A DNA stretch of 64,000 bases, from NCBI GenBank assembly GCA_943736015.1, contig OX031063.1, positions 42,486,672 to 42,550,671 of the forward strand, in the 5' to 3' direction. The position numbers were made by a program, and so were the translations under genes. The DNA comes from Tridacna crocea. Lineage: Eukaryota > Mollusca > Bivalvia > Cardiida > Cardiidae. Every line of letters begins with the position of its first letter. The first letter of the stretch is position 1. The notes beneath the pieces are model-generated. The model did no database searches. It worked only from the letters and a program-made list of their open reading frames with translations, and had not been told where the DNA came from. This document shows, piece by piece, positions 11,765 through 22,494 of the stretch.

Positions 11765-11957
11765 AATACGGCCGCCATGAAACTTACGCCTGGTAATCGA
11801 GTTTTACGCAAGGGGTGAGCTGGCGTAAAGTTATGCTAAAATTTACGTAAAGCGTAAAGTTACGGAGTTTTGTGTAACGGGTTTTCAAACTGCATGCTTG
11901 CGTACGTAAAAATTTACGGAAATTTCATGCGTAAGCACTTTAGTGAAACGGGCCCCT
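11765..11957. repeat. TTACG-rich dispersed element
   Basis: Repeated TTTACG/CGTAAA words in both orientations, closing GTGAAACGGGCCCCTGG. Looks like a small foldback-type element; ends not resolved. Confidence 0.45.
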
Positions 11958-12243
11958 GGTAAATATCAATTCACCAGGTACAGCCGAGGGATTTGACGGC
12001 TCCCATCACTCGAAGTATGCCGAAATGTGGTTGACATTCAGCTTTCCGTTGGGCAGCGACTTGTAAAGTACATATTAGAAATATGCTAATATTACAATAC
12101 CACTCAAATGCCAAACGCATGCAATGCAGCAATATATCTACAAAGTAACACTGTGAACAATCCTTTCAATCGTTTGATCTCATTTGAATATTGTAATACC
12201 ATTCAGATACAAATGGAGCAAAGTGTCTTTGCTCGTTTCTTGT

Positions 12244-12302
12244 TTGATGCCACTTTCAACATTATTTCAGTTATATCACGAGCATCACTGCAGCTGTCCA
12301 TC
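12244..12302 (-). repeat. SINE 3' tail fragment
   Basis: Reverse strand reads GATATAACTGAAATAATGTT then GAAAGTGGCATC, matching the tails at 32676-32720 and 31040-31075. Confidence 0.65.
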
Positions 12303-12544
12303 GTTTCCTCATGTTTCTTTAATCGGTAGGTATACTTTGCGCATGCCATAATATTTGAAGATTCGAACTGTCTTCACTACGAGTGCCTGTCTGTTATGAC
12401 GTATTACCGATCCCATATGCTTGGGAAAAGTAGGAGCTACACTAAAACTATTACCCAAGCCTGTAGGGGCTGTTTCTGGTAAATGGCCGGAGCATGGGTT
12501 ACATGCTAGCTGATCATAGTAGAATGAATTGCACAAGGCAGATT

Positions 12545-12773
12545 TTAACTCTTTACCACACGACAACATTTTAGACTGGTTCAAAATGAAAGCATTTGCA
12601 GACGACAATATAAAGTTGACTGAAAAATTGAAATTGGTTCTGGGAAGGGTAGAAAACACTGTAGGAAAAGGAGAAAATGCTGGTTACCAGCATTTTCTCC
12701 TTTTCCTACAGTGTTTTCAAAAGGCTTCTTTCTCAGGGGCGTCAAAAGTAGGGATTGTGTGGTAATGGGTTAA
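12545..12773 (+). repeat. Family A foldback MITE with matched arm changes
   Basis: TTAACTCTTTACCACACGAC to GGTAATGGGTTAA. Both hairpin arms carry the same variant: AACACTGTAGG on the left and CCTACAGTGTT on the right. Confidence 0.95.
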
Positions 12774-12802
12774 TTCAGTGAATGTTTAATTTGGTTTGAA
12801 AT

Positions 12803-12902
12803 TCACAGTAGCGGTTGTCGTGTGAAAAAGTAGTCCGGTTCTGTACCCAGAATGCTCAAATTAGATAGATGTGTATTTGTAGAATGCCATCCAGCAAGAG
12901 AT
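12803..12902 (-). repeat. Family G fragment
   Basis: Reverse complement of the 5' third: contains AGCGGTTGTCGTGTGAAAAA and GTAGAATGCCATCCAGC. Confidence 0.8.
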
Positions 12903-13094
12903 GATGTACTTTGTAAGGCCCTTATTAACTGTGTGATTTCACACATCAACATTATCTTAATATTCCATGGTGAGATCGCTATCATGTAATCAGTCCTAGG
13001 AAATACAGGGCTGTCAATCGAACCAGCGATTCATGGTTTATAAGCCCTGTACATTACTGACGAACTCCTGGCTCGGTCTGAATAGTTGGTAGCT

Positions 13095-13289
13095 TTAACC
13101 CATTACCAAACAATCCCTGAATTTTACGACTCTGAGTTAGAACCCTTTTGAAAACACTGTAACCAGCATTTTCTCCTTTTCCCACAATGTTTTCTACCCT
13201 GCTGGAAACAGATTTCTATTTTATATTGTCATCTACGAATGCTTTGAATTTGGACCGGTCTAAAATTGTGTCGTTTGACAAAGAGTTAA
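13095..13289 (-). repeat. Family A MITE lacking most of one hairpin arm
   Basis: TTAACCCATTACCAAACAATC to GACAAAGAGTTAA. After AAAACACTG it jumps straight to TAACCAGCATTTTCTCC, so most of the left arm is deleted. Confidence 0.92.
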
Positions 13290-13324
13290 TTACATATGAA
13301 CTATAGATCCATAAAATGTACAAT

Positions 13325-13663
13325 ATCTCCCGCTAGATGGCATTCTATAAATACCCATCTAATTTGGGCATCCTGGGTACAGAACCGAACCACTTTCCTA
13401 CGCCCAAACCGTTACTTTGAATTTCAAACTAAAATAAACGTTTACTCAATAAAACGCAACCTCGTGCAATTCGCTCAGCTATGATCAGCAGTTTAGAGAA
13501 ATCTGGGGCTAAAACAGGCCTCATTCTTCCTCAAACGTATTGATAAAAACTATTATCTCCATTGCTACTTTATAGCGCGTATTACTACAGTCTGCCCCAT
13601 ATCCTGAAGCGTCATATAAGACAGGTCGAATCTTCGAAAATTATGACATGCGCAGACAACGAT
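13325..13663 (+). repeat. Family G dispersed repeat
   Basis: TATCTCCCGCTAGATGGCAT to ATTATGACATGCGCAGACAA; the most complete 3' end of the family in this window. Confidence 0.9.
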
Positions 13664-13759
13664 AAAATGTATTTTGTCGAACAAACGAATCAACCCAGTC
13701 TGACCTAGTCGATCCCTTATGCACTTTTCACAGAGCATGGCTTCTATTTCTTCAAATTT

Positions 13760-14010
13760 ATCATATGATCTGCAACATGCGAAAAGGGCCTTTCGGGACT
13801 TTTGCGTAAAGTGCCGTCTCTGATCAGCCTGTGCAATCCGCGCAGACCAATCCGAGACAGCATTTCACGTAAACATTAGATTTGGTCTTACATGTGGTAG
13901 AGCGTGAAGCAGAAAAACACTGTCTAACGATCGGAAAGTGTCACCTCGGATCAGCCTGCGCAGACTGCGCAGGCTGATCCAAGACGACACTTTACGCAAA
14001 TGTCCGAATG
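13760..14010. repeat. Family F palindromes (CAGCCTGCGCAG type)
   Basis: Two hairpins: 13818-13858 (imperfect) and 13946-13980, where GGATCAGCCTGCGCAG pairs with CTGCGCAGGCTGATCC, followed by GACGACACTTTACGC. Confidence 0.85.
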
Positions 14011-14037
14011 CTCCTCTGCGTATGTCGCAGGCTAAAT

Positions 14038-14245
14038 AGTAAACTATCCTGCGTTTTGACGACCTTGTAGAAATAAGTGAAAGAAAACATAGAGGGAAAA
14101 GAACAAAATACTAGTGGCCATTATATCCATTGTTTGCCTACTCTTCCATAACACAGATACAACCATTTGAGACACAATTAATTTGTCGTCTGCAACTGCT
14201 TTCAATTTCAACGTCTTATATTTTGTCGTTTCGAGACGGATTAAC
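14038..14245 (-). repeat. Family A MITE, eroded
   Basis: Keeps TTTTGACGACC, GAAAGAAAACATAGAGGG and the shoulder TTTGTCGTCTGCAACTGC. Confidence 0.55.
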
Positions 14246-14724
14246 ATAAAGTATATGCAGACGAAATGTTCACTGTGTCCAAAAATCTCTATACTTGAAT
14301 TAGAATAATATTTTCGGATCAAGAAAAGACAAATTTACGCTTAAAATACAACTTTCCAAATTAATTCGTTGACTGAGAATTTTTTTTTTTTTAATTGGGT
14401 TAGTAGGACAGATTATACGTGATAACTGAAAGCAGGTGTAAATGCACTCAACAAAATTATGCATGTTATATAAAAGCGTTATTTATAACTCGAATCGAAA
14501 GTACAAGTTAATGAATTTTATCTTGAACTTGCTTACGATCCATATTAAATATGCAATTAGCATTCTTTTAAAGGGCGCTCGATCTATCGAGATTTGGTTA
14601 TCAAACTTCAAACATACTCTATCTAAGGCTTTATACAGGGTGTTTCATAGTATATGTTACCTTTTCAAAAAGGCCAAAGGTACCTGTAAATTGTCTGGTA
14701 AATCAAGAGGAAAACTGTGCAAGA

Positions 14725-14800
14725 GGTAGGACTCGACCCCGCGAGCCCCGGAACACTACCTCCGCAGCTCAGCCATCTGAGCTAGCCAGGCAAGTGGTAG
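14725..14800 (-). repeat. tRNA-like sequence, probably a SINE head
   Basis: Reverse strand reads TGGCTAGCTCAGATGGCTGA (A-box like), then GGGGTCGAGTCCTACC (B-box like). It does not fold into a convincing acceptor stem, so I call it a tRNA-derived pseudogene or SINE rather than a tRNA. Confidence 0.5.
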
Positions 14801-14822
14801 CGAGTCCACCTTAGGCCAGCTT

Positions 14823-15223
14823 ATCTTCGCGAGCCAAGGTTACGATCACTACGTGGATCTTACCTTGGCTGACTGAGCCCAATTTCGAGATTCCTGCGAT
14901 GCGTCTTCTATTGGATGTTGGTTATTACCCCCCTTTACATCATATTTCTAAAAGCCAATGAAATATCGTTTTACAAACCGCTTACGAATACACATGAAGC
15001 GATAAGCAGACATGCACGTGGGTTTCCATGTTTACGTTCTATTCGAAAGGTAGCGACCTTGTTCTATTTTTATCAAAGATGAAATGCTACGAGCGTTTTC
15101 ATTCGTTGCAGTTAGAGCTGGCTGCATCCAATGAAAAAGCGTATCGGGGGAATGTAAAAAATCAAGCTCGATCCGCCAAGGGTAGAGTAGCGTAGTGAAT
15201 CGTCAGCCTTGGCGTGCGAAGAT
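14823..15223. repeat. Family J MITE, long form
   Basis: Inverted ends ATCTTCGCGAGCCAAGG and CCTTGGCGTGCGAAGAT enclose about 400 bp without a credible frame. The short form at 21423-21526 has the same ends and subterminal TTACGATCACTA and AGCGTAGTGAATCGTC. Confidence 0.85.
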
Positions 15224-15529
15224 GAGGCCAACTACGTAACAACAAATGTTTATTCATGTAAGTAGTATAAAAACTGTATACCATTTGATAATTGACTAGC
15301 CATGTGGCTTTTTCGCCTCTTACACATGCAGGTCGATGAAAACGAATTTCTGAAAGAGACCGAATGCCCTACTTCTATTTGATGTAAACAATGTATGTTT
15401 TGAAAAACGAAAACCGCCAATGTTCAATGTTAAGCGCATATTCTATGCCTGTTACTCTCAGACGATAGCAGTGTCTTTTTAGGGTCGACTGACTTCATAA
15501 TCATAGGGGAAACAGGTATTCCTTTCAGC
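15224..15529. other. Anonymous DNA
   Basis: Nothing recognised. Confidence 0.5.
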
Positions 15530-15747
15530 TTAACCCTTTACTCCATAGATACTCATTTCTACGCATTGCTTGTAGGAGCCTTTGGAAAACATTGTGGCAA
15601 AAGGTGAAATTGCTCTTGACGAGCAATTTCACCTTTTGCCACAATGTTTTCTACACAATCAAAAGGTGTCATATACGGCTTTATCCTTGCTCTTATTTAT
15701 GGTCAAGTAGAGATAACATAGAAATGCCTTATGGGGTAAAGGGTTAA
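15530..15747 (-). repeat. Family B foldback MITE
   Basis: TTAACCCTTTACTCCATAGA to TATGGGGTAAAGGGTTAA. Here the hairpin loop is GCTCTTGACGAGC. Confidence 0.94.
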
Positions 15748-15946
15748 ATACCCGCAGTACTGTCTTTGTAATGAAGCGATGTATTTTACCTGTCTTACCT
15801 TTTATGTGTTTGTTTTGTTGTGTTGTGTTTGTCAACAAAGGTTTAAATTATCATCTGAGAGTAATACATGCATTCTGAAAAATATTAGATCTACATGTAC
15901 ACGGTATCAAAAATCATGCGTCGTGTTGTCTATATAAACAAGTAAT

Positions 15947-16048
15947 GGTTAGAGCACAAAAAAGAGAATTCTTCGAGAAAATAAAAGCGAAGGCGCTCTG
16001 CGCCGTAGCTTTTATTTTCTCGAAGAATTCTCTTTTTGTGCTCTAACC
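15947..16048. repeat. 102-bp near-perfect foldback palindrome
   Basis: GGTTAGAGCACAAAAAAGAG on the left is answered by CTCTTTTTGTGCTCTAACC on the right; about 45-bp arms meet at GGCGCTCTGCGCC. Unlike families A-F; single copy here. Confidence 0.9.
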
Positions 16049-16356
16049 AACTTAGTGATCGACTGGGGTTTTATATAAATCATTTTATAGAGACTGCATT
16101 CTGTATAAAGTTTGTCCTAGATATTATGCAAAGACATGCCTTCATTACCGCATGACCCTATAAACACGCCCACATGACATAAGTATATCAAGAAACATGA
16201 CTTTCATCAAATTTCATTGTTTTGTTTTATTGTAAAGACACGCCCGAAACACGAGAAAACAGCACTATCACGTGGATTTCCTCAGTACCCTCATGTTATG
16301 CGTGTCTCCAACCAAACTTTTGCGAAAGAAAAGTGCACAGCTTTGCTGTCTTTACA

Positions 16357-16474
16357 ATGGCGGAAGCCAAACCACATTTTGACCTTTTCTTAGGAAATGA
16401 CTTAGACGAAATTTGCAAGGATATATCATGTACGCAATTGTTGCAATTGCTCACACAAGAACTTGTAAAAACAG
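16357..16474 (+). CDS. Possible first coding exon of an unrecognised gene
   Basis: ACAATGGCGG is a good initiation context and the reading frame runs 39 codons to a consensus donor ACAG|GTAACT. The peptide starts MAEAKPHFDLFLGNDLDEIC and continues KDISCTQLLQLLTQELVKTG. It is acidic then leucine-rich, with amino-acid use unlike the surrounding repeat-derived frames. The frame is open upstream to about 16222 but with no ATG there. The exon lies in one of the few element-free stretches of the left half. I do not recognise the family and found no following exon with matching phase 1 in the window; it could be a 5' exon with a very long intron, an exon of a gene ending here, or a chance frame. Confidence 0.4.
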
Positions 16475-17445
16475 GTAACTGATATGATTTATGATTGCAG
16501 TCCTTCTTTTCTTTTTTTCAAATAATACAAGTTCGTATGTTTATCAATAGATTTCGTTCTTTAGGGTACATGCAAAACACTATTAATTTTAGTATATGTT
16601 GATTTTTCAATGTCAACAATTTAGGTATCACAAATGTACCCACTTTTCATTTATAAATGCGTTGTCCTTGGATATATAAGATAATCTAGATATGACATTT
16701 GTAAACAATCTACCATCTCAATTGTTGTTGTTCCTCGTTATCAATTGTTATCACATGAGGTCGACATTTTAAGAGATTGAATGATTGGTTAATTTATTGA
16801 TGATTGTTATTTTACACCGCTTCTGTTTCCTGGCTTTTTCACAACTGTACTGACACAACTTTCTTTCCAAAGCCACTGACTAATTTTCTCACATGCATGA
16901 GAGGTGAGATGCAAAAGTTTACCGGAAAGAGAGTTCGGCGCAACCAGGTATCGAACCCGTAACCTCCAGGTTACGAGTCAGATATACTAACCATTATACG
17001 TGGCTGGGCTGCTTTTAATATGCTAGAGCCGGGCTTAAGTTTTGGCATCTTGTAAAGAGTGCATGGCAAGCATTTTCGGACTTTCCTTTAAACCTGTACT
17101 TGCTAAATACTATCTTTTTTAGGGTTATTTTTAAAAGAAAACAAAAGGACAAGTTGAACTTTTCTAAAAACTAATCAGTTGGCTCTTGTTGTAGATATTC
17201 TTTTTTACTTTCTAGATTTTCAAATGTCATTTCTTTTTGTCAAATTTTTGTCATGATACAGAACGAAAAACGTGCAATCAATCCATCAATTTTAACATTG
17301 CGCTGTTTAGCACAATGTTTCAATTCATGATCAGACTACACGTTCTCTGCAGATTGATCGTTAAAGTACGCAAAAGCTACTTGGGTCGTCCATTTGGGTC
17401 TAAAATTTATTGGGGGTAAAAATATGGAGAAGAAAAATCAGATTT
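16475..17445. other. Anonymous DNA with one tRNA-like segment
   Basis: Contains the tRNA-like sequence at 16936-17010 and a weak family E-like arm at 17328-17375. Would be intron if 16357-16474 is an exon. Confidence 0.45.
16936..17010 (-). repeat. tRNA-like sequence, probably SINE-derived
   Basis: Reverse strand: CACGTATAATGGTTAGTATA then GGGTTCGATACCTGG (B-box). The anticodon position would read CGT, but acceptor and anticodon stems do not pair well. Confidence 0.45.
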
Positions 17446-17449
17446 TGTT

Positions 17450-17550
17450 TTATTACTCAATTCCTCTAATGCAATTTCCCCTTTTTCTGCAATATTTTCT
17501 ACAGTCAAACTTTCACTGATAACATACATGATTACTTGGTAAAGGGTTGA
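17450..17550 (-). repeat. Family A fragment
   Basis: AATTTCCCCTTTTTCTGC hairpin remnant and a TTGGTAAAGGGTTGA end. Confidence 0.5.
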
Positions 17551-18135
17551 GGTTGTGTTGTAACAAGTTTCAAATCGTGCTTTAAATGGTTGGGAGGAGC
17601 ATGAATTAATTTTACGTAGATGTGGGAGGAGCCAGTAGAATTCATACGTGCGGAACGGCTGTCTTTATTTCAAGCAGACAAAATTTTATGGACTTTTAGA
17701 GGTAGAAAATTTCCACAAATACTCTTCTCTGATTGGACAAAAAATTAGGTCGATCACTAATTAAGGACATGTGCCACAGGCAATATAAATTTGAATGCGT
17801 AACAATTATTTTGAAACGGCACGCCAACAATAAATAAGGAAGTGAAAAAAATGGCATTTCCTTATGGGGTATTACTTACTTCATTTAATCCGACACAGGT
17901 CGACATCATTTACATTAATTAACCCTCGGTACAACTCGGAGCTCCCTTTTGCATATGTGCCGAAAGGTCACAGAAATATTCACGAATTGAATTGCTCTAT
18001 TTCTTTAAGTTGATGTCAGATTTTAACCTTTGTTGACATTCACATTATAACAAATACATAAAAAGGTAAGACAGCTAAAACACATTACATCATTACATAA
18101 ACAGTATATAAAAGACATTTTTAGAAGAAAATACT
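17551..18135. other. Anonymous DNA
   Basis: No feature recognised. Confidence 0.45.
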
Positions 18136-18352
18136 GCCATGTGTGGTGTCCATGGTCGTGAAGTAGACCGTCGGCCTCGTAACCAAAAGGTCCCGAGTTC
18201 GATTCCTAGGAGCGGGAGTCAACTTTGGGATTTTTCATCGGCCCACACATTCGGCGCGAGTACTGGTGTAGTTCCCAGGAAGCCGAATCGAGAGAGATTG
18301 GTATAAGTTGTAAGAACTTGTTTCTCAATCGATGTAAAATAAATATGTTTAA
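18136..18352 (+). repeat. tRNA-derived SINE
   Basis: A tRNA-like head (TGGTCGTGAAGTAGACC, then the B-box GAGTTCGATTCC) is followed by a tRNA-unrelated body and a tail AATAAATATGTTT. The Pol III boxes are on the plus strand. Confidence 0.75.
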
Positions 18353-18542
18353 AATACTGCGAGTCTCCCCTGTGATGATAGGCCGACAGTAATAATACAT
18401 TGTTATTGTCTGAGAGCATTATCCGTGCCTTCCTGTATATATAGGCCCAACATTCCGAACTAAAGTCGGATTTCCATCTATTTATATGCCACACTAAGTA
18501 TAAAGGGCAGGATCAAGTTAAATGCAGTAGGCAATACCAAGC

Positions 18543-18752
18543 CTCTTCACCTTCCACCAGTCGATAGAATCTTACACTAGACCAAATTGAAAGCACTGGC
18601 AGACGACTATATCCAGTAAAACCTAAAAACTAATATTTGTCATTGAAAGAGATGAAAACATTGTGGAAAAAAGGAGAAAATGCTGGTTACCAGCATGTTT
18701 TCAAAAGGCTTCTTTCTCGAGTTGTTGAAAATCAGGGAATGTTTGGTAAGAA
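18543..18752 (+). repeat. Family A MITE with most of the right hairpin arm deleted
   Basis: GCTGGTTACCAGCATGTTTT shows the jump from the centre of the hairpin to its base. Ends are degraded. Confidence 0.8.
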
Positions 18753-18754
18753 GC

Positions 18755-19510
18755 TACGGCATTTCCGGTCTTCAGAAACCTATATGGAAAATTCTGGAAA
18801 GGCGTTGTTACACTAATTCTATAAGGGTACCCTGTCCTTTAAGAACCAGATCGTTGCTATTTAAAATTCTTCTCCGATAGGAACAAAAATCTCAACCTAT
18901 CGGACAATAAAGATCTTAAAGCAATCTATAACCTGGTCTCGCTCAACACAATCCGCAAATGCACATTGCACATTACCAGGCGCTAAGAATCCTAAACATC
19001 ATAAAAGCCCTCTCATGACCGACAGTCATAGGTTATATTTATCAGAAAACTATCATCTTTCACAAAACTCTATATTTACAGGAAAGTTTAGATCCAGACT
19101 ATCAGACTATACATTATGTAAAACTCGATTCTCCGCGTTGTCGAAATGTATATAATGGCCATTTTGGACCTCCGTATCTTGTCATCGAAATAGAACGTGG
19201 AAAAAATCGTCTCTCTAGTTCATCAGGTATATCGGTCAATATATGGAACGGTTTCGAAAGATTTTTACGAAAGACGAAAACGATATTGTCTAACTGGAAT
19301 TACTGGGATTATTTTTAAGACATACAGGTCAACATTGCGGGGTAAAGTAGACTAGTTGCAAACTGAAACATTGCTTAATTTGCAGCGCTGTTTTCTTCTT
19401 TTCTCTTGCAACAAATTGAATTATCATGGCCGTTGTTGAAATCTAGCCTAGCTGAAGATGACTGTGATAACAGTCTTCACTGCCAACTATATATTTCATT
19501 ACAACAGGGT
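18755..19510. other. Anonymous DNA
   Basis: No gene or known repeat seen. Confidence 0.45.
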
Positions 19511-19514
19511 CTTA

Positions 19515-19742
19515 TAAAACCCTTTTACACACAATCCCGAGTTTTACCGAATCTGCCAAAGCCCTTTGAAAACGTTGCGGTAAAAGGAGAAAATGCTGGT
19601 AACCAGCATTTTCTCCTTTTTCCACAATGTTTCCCACCACATCAAAGACAGAATTCGTCATTTGACCTAATTTTACTATGTAATCTGCAGATGACACAGA
19701 TTTGGTTTAATCCATAACATGGTCATTATGTAAAGAGCCAAA
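19515..19742 (-). repeat. Family A MITE, diverged ends
   Basis: AAACCCTTTTACACACAATC to TTATGTAAAGAGCCAA. The hairpin is largely intact, with GCGGTAAAAGG on the left and CCTTTTTCCAC on the right. Confidence 0.85.
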
Positions 19743-19822
19743 ACCCTTTTACATACACGTATATTCACGAGTTTGAAGGACCCTAGTTACGAAGATTTTT
19801 GGGAACACTGTGTGAAAAAAAA

Positions 19823-19990
19823 ACTAGAGCTGTAACTGAATATGGCTTAATACCCCCGCCAGCGCTTTGACAGGAACAGGCAGTTACTAGTATTTTGTAC
19901 ACAGACAGACAAACGGACGGACACACGGACAGACAGGCTGGGTCTAGTATATCCCTGAAAACATTCGTTTAGCGGGGGTATGAAATAAAA
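19823..19990. repeat. Family H element
   Basis: Starts ACTAGAGCTGTAACTG, has ACCCCCGCC near the left end and GCGGGGGTAT near the right, and a GGACGGACACACGGACAG core. Related to 27683-28007. Confidence 0.8.
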
Positions 19991-20127
19991 ATATTAATTA
20001 ACAAGTAATTAACAAGCGTATTCCCCTCTTTGAACAATGTTTTCTACCAATCCAAATAGATAGTATTAAATTGTGAGCGACACCGATATATCATCTTCCG
20101 AAAATCTTATATCAATGATAGGTGAGT

Positions 20128-20180
20128 GCAATACTATTCTAAGTGCCGGTACGTTGTACGGGCACTTTAAATAGTATTGT
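20128..20180. repeat. Short palindrome
   Basis: GCAATACTATT and AATAGTATTGT flank AAGTGCC/GGCACTT inner arms. Confidence 0.7.
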
Positions 20181-20243
20181 ACTGCCCCCCCCCCTCCTTT
20201 TTGATATATGGATCAGTCCAAATTTTTATAGTTTGATAAAGAG

Positions 20244-20785
20244 TTAAAGGTGGGTATTTAGAAATTTCACATCACACCAAATTAAAAGATATATATATCA
20301 TTGAAATCTTTATGAAAAACAATACAAATCATCAATAATTAAGAATCATAAAATTACGAAAAACATTTTTTTTTTTTTATGGTATTCCCTTAAAAGGCTA
20401 CGTAGCCTCTTATGCTAGTTTTAGATTTCGAGCCAAAAATAAAAAGAAGCATTGTGGGAATGTTAAGTGACTAGCACGTGATTAATGACGCTTAAATTCC
20501 ATAACATAACAAACATGTAATTATTTTTCATAATATCTTCTTCGGACGCTATGTTTGAAGCTTCGCATGTGTATTTCCAGTATGTAAATGAGCGAGTTGC
20601 TCATGTAAAAAATGATAGAACGTTTTTCCCGTCGATGTCGACCTGGGCCGTATTAAATCTCTAATTTCTCTTGTTGTCGGATGGTTTTCGACTAATGGAG
20701 TTTATGAATGAAAATAGTAAGACAATGGGAGTATAAGGATGATTTTTTTAAACTTTTGTGTCAAAATCTGAAGGGCCACCTTTAA
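20244..20785 (-). repeat. Family C element
   Basis: TTAAAGGTGGGTATTTAG to GGGCCACCTTTAA: a clear 10-bp inverted end including TTAA. Its left TTAA is shared with the end of the broken family A copy. Confidence 0.92.
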
Positions 20786-20846
20786 GACTGAAACTAGAAT
20801 ATAGGCCTATCCTTTACACTAGAAAACTTGCGTTTTTGGTAATAGT

Positions 20847-20910
20847 AAAGATCAACATTGCAAACTAGGCGTGCTGCGCAGTCCTGATCTTGATCTACAC
20901 TGTACGACAA
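20847..20910. repeat. Family E palindrome
   Basis: AGTAAAGATCAACATTGC, then GCGCAGTCCTGATCTTGATC, then TACACTGTACGAC. Confidence 0.65.
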
Positions 20911-21109
20911 AGACATTTCCGCCTTCATTTCCAGAGAAAAAATTCAAACCAAGTTATAAATTGTATAAGAGATCACAGGTCCTTCAACCGTATTTTAACG
21001 TAAATCGGCCGACCTGGGCGTGAGTTAGATAAGTTCAAGTTCAATATCAAGGTCATTAATTTTGTCGACAGTCTTGTAATAATGACCTCAGCATTTTTTT
21101 TTCCTAATC

Positions 21110-21338
21110 TTAACCCTTCACAAAACGACAAAATTGTAGACCAGTCCAAATTAAGAGCAATTGTTGGAGACAAAATAAAGGTAACTCAAAAATCGAAATT
21201 TAATTAAAGCAGTGTGGAAAACGTTGTAGGAAAAGGAGAAAATGTTGGTAACCAGCATTTTCTCCTTTTCCTACAATGTTTTCAAAAGGCTTCTTTCTCA
21301 GGGTCGTAAGAACCAGGGATTGTCTCGTACAGGGTTAA
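21110..21338 (+). repeat. Family A foldback MITE, full length
   Basis: TTAACCCTTCACAAAACGAC to CGTACAGGGTTAA. GTAGGAAAAGG on the left arm is matched by CCTTTTCCTAC on the right. Confidence 0.94.
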
Positions 21339-21422
21339 TGAAACGTTGTTCATTGACTGGTATCGATAACCTATTAAAGTTCCATATCGTGGTTTTCTAA
21401 ATGAGCGACGCATGTATACAAC

Positions 21423-21526
21423 CATCTTCGCGAGCCAAGGTTACGATCACTATGTGGACCTTACCTTGGCTGATTGAGCCCGGTAGAGAAGCGTAGTGAA
21501 TCGTCAGCCTTGGCTTGCGAAGATGG
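21423..21526. repeat. Family J MITE, short internally deleted form
   Basis: CCATCTTCGCGAGCCAAGG to CTTGCGAAGATGG. About 100 bp, composed of both ends of the 14823-15223 element. Confidence 0.88.
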
Positions 21527-21607
21527 TATATAACATATCTGAGTCAATGATATCCTCTTTAAAAAAAGATAAGAAAAGTAAAAGATGAAACGCTGACCAA
21601 CTTGGTT

Positions 21608-21840
21608 TTGCAGACAGTGAAAATTGAGATCAGATAACACAGAGCCCACAGGCTGATCTTGGATCAACACAGTCCATTTACATTATATTTAATATACAGA
21701 GAACAGCCTGAAACCCGCAATCACTCGGTGTAAAACCTTCAATTTGCTTAACGCAACTCGTTGACATTTAGCGGGTAAAATAGACTCGGATCAGACTTCA
21801 CAAATTGTAGTCTGATCTTGGGTCAACACTGTCCGATTAG
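21608..21840. repeat. Two family E palindromes
   Basis: 21608-21676 (AAAATTGAGATCAGATAACA ... GGCTGATCTTGGATC) and 21776-21840 (CGGATCAGACTTCAC ... GTCTGATCTTGGGTC), each followed by AACACAGTCC or AACACTGTCC. Confidence 0.75.
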
Positions 21841-21886
21841 GAGATATCTCCTTCCCCCAACAGCTTTATTATAGCATTTATTATTA

Positions 21887-21887
21887 A

Positions 21888-21918
<31 letters not shown>

Positions 21919-21921
21919 TAT
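21887..21921. repeat. ATT microsatellite
   Basis: About ten ATT units in a row. Confidence 0.9.
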
Positions 21922-22002
21922 GGCTTGAAAGTTTCATTTCACCTAGCAGGACAAGAGTTTTCCAAAAACGGCCCTGGATTAAAAGATTACAAAAGCATTA
22001 CC

Positions 22003-22233
22003 ATAACTCTTATACCACACAATCCTGAGTATGAACAAGCCTAACGAAGAAGCCATTCGAAGACATTGTGGGAAAAGGAGAAAATGCTGGTAACCAGCAT
22101 TTTCTCCTTTTCCCACAATGTCTTCTATCCTGTCCAAGACAGAAAACATTACTTGAGCCAAATTTATTTTCTCGTATGCAAATGGATTCAAATTGGTTGA
22201 GTAAAAAAAAATTGTCGTTTGGTAAAGTGTTAG
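22003..22233 (-). repeat. Family A foldback MITE with matched arm change
   Basis: TAACTCTTATACCACACAATC to GTTTGGTAAAGTGTTAG. GAAGACATTG on the left arm and CAATGTCTTC on the right both differ from the usual GAAAAC/GTTTTC. Confidence 0.92.
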
Positions 22234-22494
22234 CCACTGGGTCACCAGGGACACCCTGACCTGCGATGGGCATTGCGACAACCCAACCTTTGATCTATGA
22301 GCATTTCATGGTATATTTGGTTTTATAATCGAAGTTAGATAAACAAGGGGTTTCTCAAATACAATTCTGACGCCTTAGCAACTGCGAAAACAAAAGAACT
22401 AACGGTATCAAAAATGTTCATATAGATCTAGAGGTTCTTTAATCTTTACCTTGGTATCTAATTTCTACGGCAGCACAAAGGGGGGATTACTTTA

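Larger units (their letters stand above)
19745..20247 (-). repeat. Family A MITE broken by further insertions
   Basis: Pieces at 19745-19820 (start), 20020-20075 (hairpin base CAATGTTTTCTACC) and 20205-20247 (GATAAAGAGTTAA end). A family H element and a separate hairpin lie between them. Confidence 0.65.

Noticed and set aside
14725..17010. Functional tRNA genes
   Set aside because: A- and B-box-like segments are present, but stems do not pair well and one lies beside a repeat; more likely SINE-derived.
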